Positions 25,905 to 34,020 of a DNA stretch of 64,000 nt are shown in pieces (positions within the stretch are counted from its first letter, which is position 1; every line of letters starts with the position of its first letter). A model generated the notes under the pieces. That model made no database searches. It had not been told where the DNA came from and saw only the letters and a list, made by a program, of their open reading frames with translations. Position numbers and translations under genes: made by a program. Origin of the DNA: RHKX01 sp963784885 (GTDB lineage Bacteria; Actinomycetota; Thermoleophilia; Solirubrobacterales; 70-9); assembly GCA_963784885.1 (NCBI GenBank), contig CAWATA010000001.1:1-64000 (forward strand). The letters run 5' to 3'.

Positions 25905-26618
25905 TCAGACCGAGTGAGTTTCGCCCGGCTGCAGCAGGACGACCTCGGCCGCGGTCGACTCCTCGACCCGGCGCTTGAACTCGCCGGCGTCGGCCTCGAT
26001 CGCCGGAAACGTCCCGTAATGCATCGGCAGGACGGTCTTCGCTCCGAGCAGGCCGCACGCGTAGGCCGCGTCGTCGACGCCCATCGTGTAGTGGCCGCCG
26101 ATCGGGACGATCGCGACGTCGAGCGGCGTGCGCTCCCCGATCAGCTTCATGTCGCCGAACAGGCAGGTATCGCCCGCGTGGTAGACGGTGACCCCGCCGA
26201 TGTTGATCACGAGCCCGGCCGGCAGCCCGATCGCGGTCCCGGCCTCGGCGCTGAACGGCTCGTCTCCCTCCCCCGGGGTCGTGTTGGTGTGAAAGGCCTG
26301 CACGAGCTTGACCCAGCCCCAGTCGAACTCGACGACCCCGCCGAGGTTCGGGTCGAACGTCGTCTCGACGCCGCGCGCGTCGAGCCACTTCGCCAGCTCG
26401 ACGATCGCCACGCAGGGAGCGCCGGTCCGGGTCGCGAGCGGAACTGCGTCCGCGATGTGGTCGGCATGTCCGTGGCTGAGCAGGATGTGGGTCGGCTCGA
26501 CCTCCTCGGCGGTCACCGGTGCGGTCGGGCTGTTCGGCTTCAGGAACGGGTCGACGATGACCGTCGCCTCACCGTCGCTGAGCTCGAAGCAGCTGTGTCC
26601 AAGCCATCTGATGTCCAT
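25905..26618 (-). CDS. UPF0173-type metal-dependent hydrolase (UlaG-like)
   Basis: 237 residues. ATG 26618 is chosen over TTG 26624 because AGGAGG lies 10 nt before the ATG. It has the metallo-beta-lactamase fold: MDIRWLGHSCFEL at the start, metal ligands in LLSHGHADH, Asp in YHAGDT and the final His in PMHYGTF. Close relatives are L-ascorbate-6-phosphate lactonase UlaG and the YtkL/UPF0173 family, whose substrates are mostly unknown. No sugar-uptake genes are near. It begins 2 nt after the stop of the small gene upstream. Confidence 0.9.
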   Translation of the reverse strand: MDIRWLGHSCFELSDGEATVIVDPFLKPNSPTAPVTAEEVEPTHILLSHGHADHIADAVPLATRTGAPCVAIVELAKWLDARGVETTFDPNLGGVVEFDWGWVKLVQAFHTNTTPGEGDEPFSAEAGTAIGLPAGLVINIGGVTVYHAGDTCLFGDMKLIGERTPLDVAIVPIGGHYTMGVDDAAYACGLLGAKTVLPMHYGTFPAIEADAGEFKRRVEESTAAEVVLLQPGETHSV

Positions 26619-26620
26619 GG

Positions 26621-26965
26621 TCAACTGTCCTCCTGTTCGGGGATCGGGGTGGGTGGTCCGAGCTCGTCGGCGAGCGCCCAGCCGACCGCGACGCCGACCA
26701 TCATCGAGATCCGCGACTCCTCTGCCAGGAGGGTGTCGACGGCGGTCGCGCGTTCGGCCGCGTCTTCGATCGACGTCACGCGCAGGAGCTCGGTCCGGTG
26801 GGACTCACCGAACCATCCTCCGGCGGCGAGCGCCTCGACGAGGACGCGCTGGAGCGCCGGTGCCGCCGCGGCCACGCGGGCCTCGGCCGCCCGCAGGCGG
26901 TCGCCGTCGGCGAGGCGGCCGACCGCCTCCTCGAGCTCCGCCTCGGTGAATGCCGCGCCGGCCAT
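26621..26965 (-). CDS. Small alpha-helical protein, unknown function
   Basis: 114 residues from ATG 26965 (MAGAAFTEAELEEAVGRL). It is almost all helix and Ala/Leu/Glu rich, with no membrane segment except a weakly hydrophobic stretch (SRISMMVGVAVGWALADEL). No family recognised. It is directly upstream of, and probably translated with, the UPF0173 hydrolase. Confidence 0.65.
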   Translation of the reverse strand: MAGAAFTEAELEEAVGRLADGDRLRAAEARVAAAAPALQRVLVEALAAGGWFGESHRTELLRVTSIEDAAERATAVDTLLAEESRISMMVGVAVGWALADELGPPTPIPEQEDS

Positions 26966-27019
26966 CGCCTGAACATACCCAGCGATCGCCGCCGGCACCC
27001 GGGCGGCGGGGCGCCGCGC

Positions 27020-27808
27020 TCAGTCGAGGCGCTCGGCGCGGCGCGCGGCGAGCCTGCCCATCGCGAGCCCGACGAGCCCGCCGACGAGACCGGCGACGGG
27101 GTCAGCTCCGGCCTCGACCAAGGGCAAGAGCAGCAGCACCACCGCGGTCACGCCGAGCGCGATGGTCTCGAGCGGCTCGCTGAAGCGATCTTTGGCGTCA
27201 CCGCGCCGGAGCATCAGCCAGGCGGCGAGGGTCCCGAGCGCGATCGCGTTTCCGCCGGCCACCACGAGGGTGTCGGTCAGGCCGGCGGAGTAGACCGCGC
27301 CGGCGGCGAGCGAGCCGAGCGTGCCGGTGGCGAGAACCAGCGTGGCCGTCGCCAGCGAGCCGAGCCGGTACTCGATCGCGCTGCCGAAGACCCAGATCGA
27401 GAGGCTGACGACGAACAGGTAGCCGAGGTCGTCGTAGGCGAACGGCGCCGTCACGTAACGCCACGCCTCGGAGTCGACCGGGCCGACGATCGCGCCGATC
27501 TCGCTCAGCGACAGCGGCACGGCGCGGGCGGCGACGAGGAGGACGGCCGAGATCAGCAGCGTCGCGGCGGTCGCGATCGGGCGAACCCCGAGGGCGGTCG
27601 CGGCGGCACGCTCGGAAGCCCGCTCACGGCGCAGGCGCCGGCGCTTGTCGCGGCGGCTCTCACGGACTCGGATCTCGTCGCCCTCGCGCTCGAGCCGAGG
27701 AGCCCGCTTCCTGATCCGGTGCCCGCAGTAGGGACACTCGGTCACGTAGGGACTGACCTCGGAGCCGCAGCTGCGGCAGACGACGCTCAACTCCGGTGCC
27801 TGTGCCAC
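27020..27808 (-). CDS. Zinc-ribbon plus rhomboid-like membrane protein lacking catalytic residues
   Basis: 262 residues from GTG 27808. Residues 8-30 are a zinc ribbon (CRSCGSEVSPYVTECPYCG), then a very basic linker (RRDKRRRLRRERASERA), then about six membrane helices. The helix layout and the segments WRYVTAPFAYDD and IWVFGSAIEYRLG match rhomboid proteases. However, the catalytic GxSG is replaced by AGGNAIALG and the conserved His after the first loop is missing. It is therefore probably an inactive rhomboid-like protein that binds membrane proteins. Confidence 0.75.
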   Translation of the reverse strand: MAQAPELSVVCRSCGSEVSPYVTECPYCGHRIRKRAPRLEREGDEIRVRESRRDKRRRLRRERASERAAATALGVRPIATAATLLISAVLLVAARAVPLSLSEIGAIVGPVDSEAWRYVTAPFAYDDLGYLFVVSLSIWVFGSAIEYRLGSLATATLVLATGTLGSLAAGAVYSAGLTDTLVVAGGNAIALGTLAAWLMLRRGDAKDRFSEPLETIALGVTAVVLLLLPLVEAGADPVAGLVGGLVGLAMGRLAARRAERLD

Positions 27809-27839
27809 AAGGCGAGGATACCCCCGCGCGACGCTCCGA

Positions 27840-28955
27840 TCACCGCGCGGTGAGCGCCACCGCAGCGGCGACGAGCTCTCTGAGGTCGTCGCCGCGGTTC
27901 GCGACGAAGTCGAGCTGCCGCCGGGCGCCCGTACCCCCGGCGACGATGTCGCTCGCCCGCCGCAGCTCCTCCTTGCATCCGACCTCGGCCGCACTCGCCT
28001 CGACCTCCGCGATCAGCCGCTCCGCCATCTCGGTCGCGGGAACCGGCCGACGGCGGCCGAAATCGACCAGCTCGCCCTCCATTCCCCTGACGGCGGCCCG
28101 CACCTTGTTGTCGTCGATCAGCTCGAACGGGGCCTCGACCAGCGGCTCGCCCTCGTCGAAGAGCTCCGCGAAGCGATGCGACAGCGACAGCGTCAGGGCG
28201 GCGAACGCGGCGGTGTCCTCGAGCCGGGTGGCCTGGTCGAAGATCCGCGTCTCGACGGTGCCCAGATTGGGATGCGGGCGCACGTCCCACCAGAGGTAGG
28301 TGTAGTCGTCGATGGCTCCGGCGCCGGTCATCTGACCGACGCGGCGGGCATAGATCTCCCAGCTGCCGTAATGGGGCGGCACGCCCTGGCGCGGGAAGGC
28401 GCGGAAGACCGGCGTCCGCGCCGACATCAGCCCCGTGTTCCGGCCCTCCCAGAAGGGCGAGTTGGAGGACAGCGCGAGCAGCAGCGGCAGGTGCCGGCGG
28501 ATCCCGTCGGCCACGTAGATCGCCTTGTCGGCGGAATCGATGCCGACGTGGACGTGGGTTCCGAAGATCAGCTCGCGCTCGGCGATGAACCCGAGATCGG
28601 CGATCAGCTCGCGGTAGCGCGGGCGCTCGACGACCGCCTGCTGGTCGCAGCGTGCGAACGGGTGCGTTCCGGCGGCGCCGACCAGCATCCCGTTGCGCTT
28701 CGCGATCGAGCCGACGAGGCGGCGCAGTACCGCCAGCTGCTCGGTCGCGGCGGCGATATCCGGGCACGGCGTGGTGGCGACCTCGAGGACCGACTGGAAG
28801 AGCTCGGGCTTGACCTGGCCGGAGTGCTCCTCGGGCACGTCCGCGAGCACGGCCTCGATGCCCTGGGACAGGTCGAGGGTCTCGGGGTCCAAGAGCATCA
28901 GCTCCTCCTCGATCCCGACGGTGAATGGTGCGCCGTTGAAGCTGTGCTCGAGCAC
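27840..28955 (-). CDS. YbdK-type carboxylate-amine ligase (GCS2 family)
   Basis: 371 residues from GTG 28955. The glutamate-cysteine ligase fold is marked by TVGIEEELMLLDPETLDLS at the start, the metal and substrate motif FGTHVHVGID near residue 132, and PHPNLGTVETRIFD near residue 230. Length fits the YbdK subgroup, which joins glutamate or another carboxylate to an amine using ATP and has weak glutathione-precursor activity in E. coli. It is divergent from the aldolase gene. No glutathione or mycothiol genes are nearby, so the true product is open. Confidence 0.9.
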   Translation of the reverse strand: MLEHSFNGAPFTVGIEEELMLLDPETLDLSQGIEAVLADVPEEHSGQVKPELFQSVLEVATTPCPDIAAATEQLAVLRRLVGSIAKRNGMLVGAAGTHPFARCDQQAVVERPRYRELIADLGFIAERELIFGTHVHVGIDSADKAIYVADGIRRHLPLLLALSSNSPFWEGRNTGLMSARTPVFRAFPRQGVPPHYGSWEIYARRVGQMTGAGAIDDYTYLWWDVRPHPNLGTVETRIFDQATRLEDTAAFAALTLSLSHRFAELFDEGEPLVEAPFELIDDNKVRAAVRGMEGELVDFGRRRPVPATEMAERLIAEVEASAAEVGCKEELRRASDIVAGGTGARRQLDFVANRGDDLRELVAAAVALTAR

Positions 28956-29080
28956 GTTCGGTCCGGCGATCCTACCCCGGTGAGTGCCGTCTTACGCACC
29001 TATACTGGGCAAACCGCCCCCCGCCGCCCCGTCGAGCCGACGCAGGAAGCGGCATCCATTAACCCAAGGAGGAACTCCAA

Positions 29081-30001
29081 GTGGAGGTCAAGAGCATCAC
29101 CGAGCAGAAGTCGCTACTCGAGACGTTGGCGCCGGGCAAGCGCACCCGCCTACATCGCCTGCTGTTCGAGTTCGGCCCCGGCAACGGGACGCTGATGCTG
29201 CTGCCGATCGATCAGGGGATCGAGCACGGCCCCCGCGACTTCTTCCCGAACCCGGCCTCGAAGGACCCGGACTACCAGTTCCGGCTTGCGGCCGAGGGCG
29301 GCTACTCGGCGATCGCCTGTCAGATCGGGATGGCGACGAAGTACTACCCCGACTACGCCGGCAGCGTGCCGCTGATCCTGAAGGTCAACGGCAAGACCGA
29401 CATCCCGCCGTCGGAGAAGGCCCTCTCGACCTGCAACGCCTCCGTCGAGGACGCCGTCAAGCTCGGTGCCGACGCCGTCGGCTACACGCTGTACGTCGGC
29501 TCCCCGCGCCAGGACGAGGATCTCGTCCAGCTCCGCCAGGTCCGTGAGGACTGCGACCGCTTCGGGATGCCGCTCGTCGTCTGGTCCTACCCGCGCGGTG
29601 AAGCGGTGGCCGCGAAGGGCGGTCAGAACTCGTTCTACGCGATCGACTACGCGGCGCGGATGGCGATGGAGATGGGCGCCGACATCGTCAAGCTGAACAT
29701 GCCGAAGATCGACCCGGAGAAGGACAAGGACTCCCCCGCCCCCTACAACGAGGGCGGCTTCTCGCAGGAGGACGCAATCGCCCACTGCGTCGAGTCGGCG
29801 GGCCGCTCTCTGGTCGTGCTCTCCGGCGGTTCGAAGATCGACGACGCCGCCCTGCTCGCGCAGACCCGCGGAATCATGCAGGCGGGCGGCTCCGGCGTCA
29901 TCTACGGCCGCAACGTCTGGCAGCGCGAGTGGAACGAGGCGCTCGAGATCATCAGCCAGATCAAGGAGATAATGCTCTCCAGCGTCCACCGCATCCCGTA
30001 G
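29081..30001 (+). CDS. Class I fructose-bisphosphate aldolase (DhnA type)
   Basis: 306 residues from GTG 29081, with a strong AAGGAGG about 10 nt upstream. It cleaves fructose-1,6-bisphosphate to triose phosphates through a Schiff-base Lys. Motifs are LLPIDQGIEHGPRDFF near residue 45, KYYPDYAG, VVWSYPRGEAV and DIVKLNMPK, where the Lys is the likely Schiff-base residue, then VVLSGGSKIDD and SGVIYGRNVWQRE for phosphate binding. Length and motifs are full. It serves glycolysis together with enolase at 39937. Confidence 0.92.
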   Translation: MEVKSITEQKSLLETLAPGKRTRLHRLLFEFGPGNGTLMLLPIDQGIEHGPRDFFPNPASKDPDYQFRLAAEGGYSAIACQIGMATKYYPDYAGSVPLILKVNGKTDIPPSEKALSTCNASVEDAVKLGADAVGYTLYVGSPRQDEDLVQLRQVREDCDRFGMPLVVWSYPRGEAVAAKGGQNSFYAIDYAARMAMEMGADIVKLNMPKIDPEKDKDSPAPYNEGGFSQEDAIAHCVESAGRSLVVLSGGSKIDDAALLAQTRGIMQAGGSGVIYGRNVWQREWNEALEIISQIKEIMLSSVHRIP

Positions 30002-30043
30002 CGACGGGGCGCGGGAGCCGCGGCCGGGGTCCGACGGGCGGAC

Positions 30044-30565
30044 ATGGTCCCGGGCGTCAGAGGAGGCACGGCGGGCGCCCTCGCGCTGCTCGCCGTCCTC
30101 GTCTACCTACTCGTCGCCGGCGACGGCGGCGATCCGGCATCGACCGGGGGCGGAGCCGCGCGGGAGCCGGTGACCGCGCGGGTCGTCCGGGTCGTCGACG
30201 GGGACACGATCGAGGTCGCGATCGACGGCGGGACCGACGACGTCCGCTACATCGGCGTCGACACGCCGGAGACCGTCAAGCCGGGCGAGCCGGTCCAGTG
30301 CTACGGACCCGAGGCATCGGCCTTCAACCACCGGCTGGTCGACGGTGCGACCGTCCGGCTCGTGTTCGACCGCGAGCTTCGCGACATCTACGGCCGCCTA
30401 CTCGCCTACGTCTACGCCGACGGCACGTTCGTCAACGCCGAGCTCGTCCGCGAGGGGTACGCCCGGACGCTCGAGATCCCGCCCAACACGGCTGAAGCGG
30501 ACCGCCTGGCGAAGCTCGAGCAGCGAGCCGGCGACGCGGGAATCGGACTCTGGGGAAGCTGCTGA
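30044..30565 (+). CDS. Secreted or anchored thermonuclease (SNase family)
   Basis: 173 residues. Residues 8-26 form a signal anchor (TAGALALLAVLVYLLVAG). Residues 44-170 are an SNase OB-fold: VVRVVDGDTIEVAIDG (Asp ligands), VRYIGVDTPETVKPG with the first catalytic region, FDRELRDIYGRLLAYVY with Glu and Arg, and NAELVREGYA. It hydrolyses DNA and RNA with calcium, outside the membrane. The gene lies 42 nt after the aldolase stop, possibly read through. Confidence 0.9.
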   Translation: MVPGVRGGTAGALALLAVLVYLLVAGDGGDPASTGGGAAREPVTARVVRVVDGDTIEVAIDGGTDDVRYIGVDTPETVKPGEPVQCYGPEASAFNHRLVDGATVRLVFDRELRDIYGRLLAYVYADGTFVNAELVREGYARTLEIPPNTAEADRLAKLEQRAGDAGIGLWGSC

Positions 30566-30614
30566 GAGCTTGAGCGATCCGCAACTTGTCTTAGCAACAG
30601 CTAATATTCCCCAC

Positions 30615-30884
30615 GTGGCCACCCAGACCCCTTTGGCGGCTCCGCGGATGGAACGCGACTTCGACGACTTCGAAGCGGCCTTCGAGCGTGAGCAGCAGAT
30701 CGAGGAGCGACGACGCCTGGAGCTGCGCCGCCGCGCCGCGAACCGCTCGCGCGCCCGCCACATCGTCAAGACCGAGAAACGCGGCCGCGTCCGCTTCAGC
30801 GTCCTCGCCCTCTGCCTCACCGTCACGGTGGTCGTGGTGGTCGTGGTGATGTTCGAGACGCTCGCCTGGCTCGTCGGCGGCTGA
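30615..30884 (+). CDS. Small basic single-pass membrane protein
   Basis: 89 residues from GTG 30615; an ATG at 30649 is also possible. The N-terminal half is a charged helix (FEREQQIEERRRLELRRRAA), a likely coiled coil, then a basic patch and one C-terminal membrane helix (VLALCLTVTVVVVVVVMFETLAWLV). The layout recalls small division or cell-envelope proteins of the FtsL/FtsB type, but no specific family is recognised. Confidence 0.6.
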   Translation: MATQTPLAAPRMERDFDDFEAAFEREQQIEERRRLELRRRAANRSRARHIVKTEKRGRVRFSVLALCLTVTVVVVVVVMFETLAWLVGG

Positions 30885-31064
30885 CCGCCGGCGAGACCGC
30901 CGCTCGGCGTCATCGGCCGGCTCACGGCCTGAGGCCTCAGCGCCGACCTCTTCCGTGATCGGTGGGCTCGCCGGCTCGTCAGCGCGGGTCAGGCGACTGG
31001 CGAATTCCGGCGCCCACGGCGCCGCTTCCTGCCGATCGCCGCAGGCTGGAAGAGGCTTCGACGC

Positions 31065-31265
31065 CTATTCGGCCGGCTCGGCCTCGGCGCCGTCCTCGCC
31101 GTCGGTGCCGTCGGCGCTGTCCAGCACCTCGCGGCGGAAGACGCTGATGTCGCGAGGAGCCTCGATGCCGATCCTGACTTTGTCGCCGGAGACGGAGAGA
31201 ACGGTGATCTCGATGTTGTCACCGATCACGATGCTCTGGTTGGTCTTCCGGGTCAGAACCAGCAT
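31065..31265 (-). CDS. csrA: Carbon storage regulator CsrA
   Basis: 66 residues from ATG 31265, with GAGGT about 10 nt upstream. MLVLTRKTNQSIVIGDNIEI and then VRIGIEAPRDISVFRREV give the complete CsrA core, including the RNA-contacting Arg near residue 44 and the N-terminal LTRK strand. CsrA dimers bind GGA motifs in mRNA leaders and block translation. The C-terminus has an added acidic tail (DSADGTDGEDGAEAEPAE). It is not beside fliW, flgK/flgL or hag, its usual neighbours in Gram-positive bacteria. Confidence 0.95.
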   Translation of the reverse strand: MLVLTRKTNQSIVIGDNIEITVLSVSGDKVRIGIEAPRDISVFRREVLDSADGTDGEDGAEAEPAE

Positions 31266-31431
31266 GGGTGCCCGGACCTCTACCGGGGTGGATCGGCTTC
31301 GCGGCACGGCTCCCCCGCCGTAGCGGGGCCTCCGACCTTAGCGAAAGGGGATTCGCGCGTCCACACCCCTCCGGGACTCCGGGATCGGTAACGGGGTCAC
31401 CGCCGCCCGTTGGGTAGACTCACCCGCCGCA

Positions 31432-31977
31432 ATGGCAGGCAAGCCTCTGAGATCGCAGCTGAACCAGATCCGCGCATGGGTGCGCGAGGGTCGGACCGAT
31501 GCCTGGATCGCCCACCAGCTCGACATCTCGGCCTCGGAGCTGCGCGAGTTCCGCCGCCGCCACGACCTCACCCCCGACTCCGAGCCGGACACATCCGACG
31601 ATCTTCGCGACGAGATCGAGGCCGAGGTCGAGGCTGCGACCCTCGCCGCCGCCGAGGCCGCCGACGAGGAGGACCAGGCCGAAGCGGAAGCGGACGACGA
31701 GCGAGGCGAGGACGACGAGGACGACGACCGCCCCCGTCGCCGTCGCCGTCGCCGCGGCGGACGCGGACGCAGACGCGGCGGTGCCGGCACCGTCGACGCG
31801 ACCTTCGACCACGGCGAGGAGGACGGGTACGGCCTCTGGCTCGATCCGTCCGTCAAGGACAACCCCGTCTACTCCGAGAACTGGGCCGGCCATCGCGCCG
31901 TCCGCGTGACGATCGAGGCCGATCAGATCACGATTCGCCGCGCCGGCAACGACGGCGCCGGCGACCGCGACGACTGA
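31432..31977 (+). CDS. Helix-turn-helix protein with acidic and Arg-rich tracts
   Basis: 181 residues. Residues 5-50 are a small helix-turn-helix-like domain (LNQIRAWVREGRTDAWIAHQ, LDISASELREFRRRHDL). Residues 55-100 are strongly acidic, and 100-117 are Arg/Gly (RPRRRRRRRGGRGRRRGG), as in RNA-binding tails. A folded C-terminal piece follows (GYGLWLDPSVKDNPVYSENW then HRAVRVTIEADQITIRRAG). I do not know a named family. The layout suggests a nucleic-acid-binding protein. It is divergent from csrA. Confidence 0.7.
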   Translation: MAGKPLRSQLNQIRAWVREGRTDAWIAHQLDISASELREFRRRHDLTPDSEPDTSDDLRDEIEAEVEAATLAAAEAADEEDQAEAEADDERGEDDEDDDRPRRRRRRRGGRGRRRGGAGTVDATFDHGEEDGYGLWLDPSVKDNPVYSENWAGHRAVRVTIEADQITIRRAGNDGAGDRDD

Positions 31978-31995
31978 CCGCCGCCCCGGCGCCGA

Positions 31996-34020
31996 TCAGT
32001 CCGAGCCGACGTTCCACGCGTCCCCGTCCGCGCGGCGCAGCGACGCGAGGACGCGCTCGAGGGTGTGGAGGTCGAACGGCTCGGCGACGCCGTCGTTGAT
32101 CAGCTTCTTGCCCATCTGATCGCGCGCCGCGATCGGTCCCTGAGCGAACAGGTAGGCGCCGATCTGAGCGTCGCGGTCGTGATCGTCGCGGCGGGTGTAG
32201 TCGTCGGGGACACCGGATGCGCCGCCCTCCTTCGCGACCCGACGGAGGATCTCGACCAGGACCGCGTCGGCGTCGCTGTAGCTGGCGTTTCCGTTGCCGG
32301 CGTTGCGGCGCATGGCGAGCGCGGGCTTCGCCGCCTCCGCCGCCGGCATCCCGCGGACGACCGCCCGCCGCAGCGACTTGCGCTCACGCGGCCGTAGCGC
32401 CTCCAGGCCGGCCGCGGCCTCGAATCCGTGGTGGGGACGCCGCAGGCCCTTGAACATCGACAGCAGCGCCCCACGGTGCGCCTGAGGGACTGCCCCGAGC
32501 ACGAGACAGAGGAAGGCCCAGAGGACGACGGCGAACGTGCCGGCGATCAGGTCGAGGACGATGCCGCCGGGATCGATCATGCTGTGGGCGACCCCGACGA
32601 GGACGGCCAGCGCGCAGCAGATGAACATCTGTCGCCAGGGCAGGACGATCGGGCTGCGACCTCGCTGCGAGCGGGAGAAGACGTAGACGGTCGGAATCGC
32701 GAAGGCGAGGATCATCCCCACCGGTGCCGCCTTGACGCCGATCCCTCCGACGAGCAGGAGCGTCAGGCCGACGAATGCGAACATCGCGACGACGGCGCCG
32801 ATGATGAACGGAACCCGCTTGTCGGCGTACTTGACCGACTTGTTGATCATCCGGTAGACGGTCGGAGCGACGAGGCCGCCGGCGACGAGCGGGATCAGCG
32901 GCGCCGCGCTGGCGTAGGAGGCCGGCGCGACCCGGACCATCACCGTCGCCATCACCGTGGTCATCAGCATCGTTCCCGCGAGCACGAAGGTGAAGTAGCC
33001 GAACTGGATCCCGCGGGCGTTGCCGACCCCGTACTCGTCCTCGACGGCTCGGAACATCGGGGTCTTCTGGAGCGGCCGCAGCGCCTTCCGGTAGCCGCCC
33101 GGAAGCACCGCGACGAGGAATGCCATCCGCGAGGCGAGATGGTAGGTGCCGAGGTCGGCGTGGGTGACGAACCGCGAGAGGATGAAGATGTCGGCATAGC
33201 CGACGACCCACATCGACAGCACGAGCGGCACCCGGATCGCGCCCTTCCGGTAGATCGCGATCGCCTCGCGCCAGTCCCAGCAGAGCTCCCAGCTTCCGCG
33301 GAGGACGACCAGCGACATCAGCAGTGCAAGGCCGGTCCCGATCGCCTGCCCCGCGATCGCGCCGGTGATCCCCTCCCCCGCGATCAGCAGCGGAACGACC
33401 GCCGCGAGGATGAAGAGCGGCTTCGCGACCTCGACGGCGATGTAGGAGTACGGGCGCCGCTCGATCCAGATCGCGATCGACGAGACCCGGTAGACCGCGG
33501 CGGTGCCGCCGGCCATCGCCGCGTACATGACGAGGCCGGGGTCGGCGTCGCCGAGCAGGTAGTGGGAGATCGGATCGGCGAAGACGATCGACAGTCCGGT
33601 GCCGATCGCCGACACGAGGGTGATCGTGACCAGCCCGGTCCCGAGGCTCCGCTTCGGTGAGGTCGCGAGCTCCTCGTCCTCCTCGTCGTCATCATCATCG
33701 TCGTCGTCATCGCCGCCGAAGGTCCGCTTCAGGGTGCCCTGCTTGCTCGCCAGTGTGAAGACGAGCGTCAGCAGCCCCGAGTAGAAGAGCAGCAGGCCGA
33801 GCTGGCCGAACTCGCCGGGATCGGAGAAGTTGGCGATGACGACCGTCGAGACGAACGTGATGACGTTCCCGACGAGCATCCCGATCCCGTGGATGCCGGA
33901 GTAGCGAAGCACCTGGGTGCCGAGCGCCGCACCCGTCCCTGCCGCCTTGTCGGGCCGCTTCGGCCCCGACCCGCCCTTGCGGTTCTGCTGCCGGCGCCGC
34001 TTGCGGTTGCCGTCGCTCAA
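31996..34020 (-). CDS. Polysaccharide flippase-like transporter with cytoplasmic C-terminal domain
   Basis: 674 residues from TTG 34020. The start overlaps the upstream stop as TTGA, so translation is coupled. After a basic N-terminus (NRKRRRQQNRKG), about 13-14 membrane helices fill residues 35-475, in the pattern of Wzx/MVF-type exporters (YSGIHGIGMLVGNVITFVST, FVTHADLGTYHLASRMAFLVAVLPGG split across segments). A cytoplasmic loop near residue 105 has nine Asp in a row followed by Glu. The last 190 residues are soluble with no known fold. As last gene of the sulfotransferase operon it probably moves the sulfated product or its lipid-linked precursor across the membrane. Confidence 0.8.
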   Translation of the reverse strand: MSDGNRKRRRQQNRKGGSGPKRPDKAAGTGAALGTQVLRYSGIHGIGMLVGNVITFVSTVVIANFSDPGEFGQLGLLLFYSGLLTLVFTLASKQGTLKRTFGGDDDDDDDDDEEDEELATSPKRSLGTGLVTITLVSAIGTGLSIVFADPISHYLLGDADPGLVMYAAMAGGTAAVYRVSSIAIWIERRPYSYIAVEVAKPLFILAAVVPLLIAGEGITGAIAGQAIGTGLALLMSLVVLRGSWELCWDWREAIAIYRKGAIRVPLVLSMWVVGYADIFILSRFVTHADLGTYHLASRMAFLVAVLPGGYRKALRPLQKTPMFRAVEDEYGVGNARGIQFGYFTFVLAGTMLMTTVMATVMVRVAPASYASAAPLIPLVAGGLVAPTVYRMINKSVKYADKRVPFIIGAVVAMFAFVGLTLLLVGGIGVKAAPVGMILAFAIPTVYVFSRSQRGRSPIVLPWRQMFICCALAVLVGVAHSMIDPGGIVLDLIAGTFAVVLWAFLCLVLGAVPQAHRGALLSMFKGLRRPHHGFEAAAGLEALRPRERKSLRRAVVRGMPAAEAAKPALAMRRNAGNGNASYSDADAVLVEILRRVAKEGGASGVPDDYTRRDDHDRDAQIGAYLFAQGPIAARDQMGKKLINDGVAEPFDLHTLERVLASLRRADGDAWNVGSD

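Noticed and set aside
29001..29006. TATACT as -10 box for the aldolase gene
   Set aside because: No acceptable -35 hexamer lies 16-19 nt upstream.
30586..30607. TTGTCT and TAATAT as a promoter for the small membrane protein at 30615
   Set aside because: The spacer is only 10 nt, too short for a sigma-A promoter.
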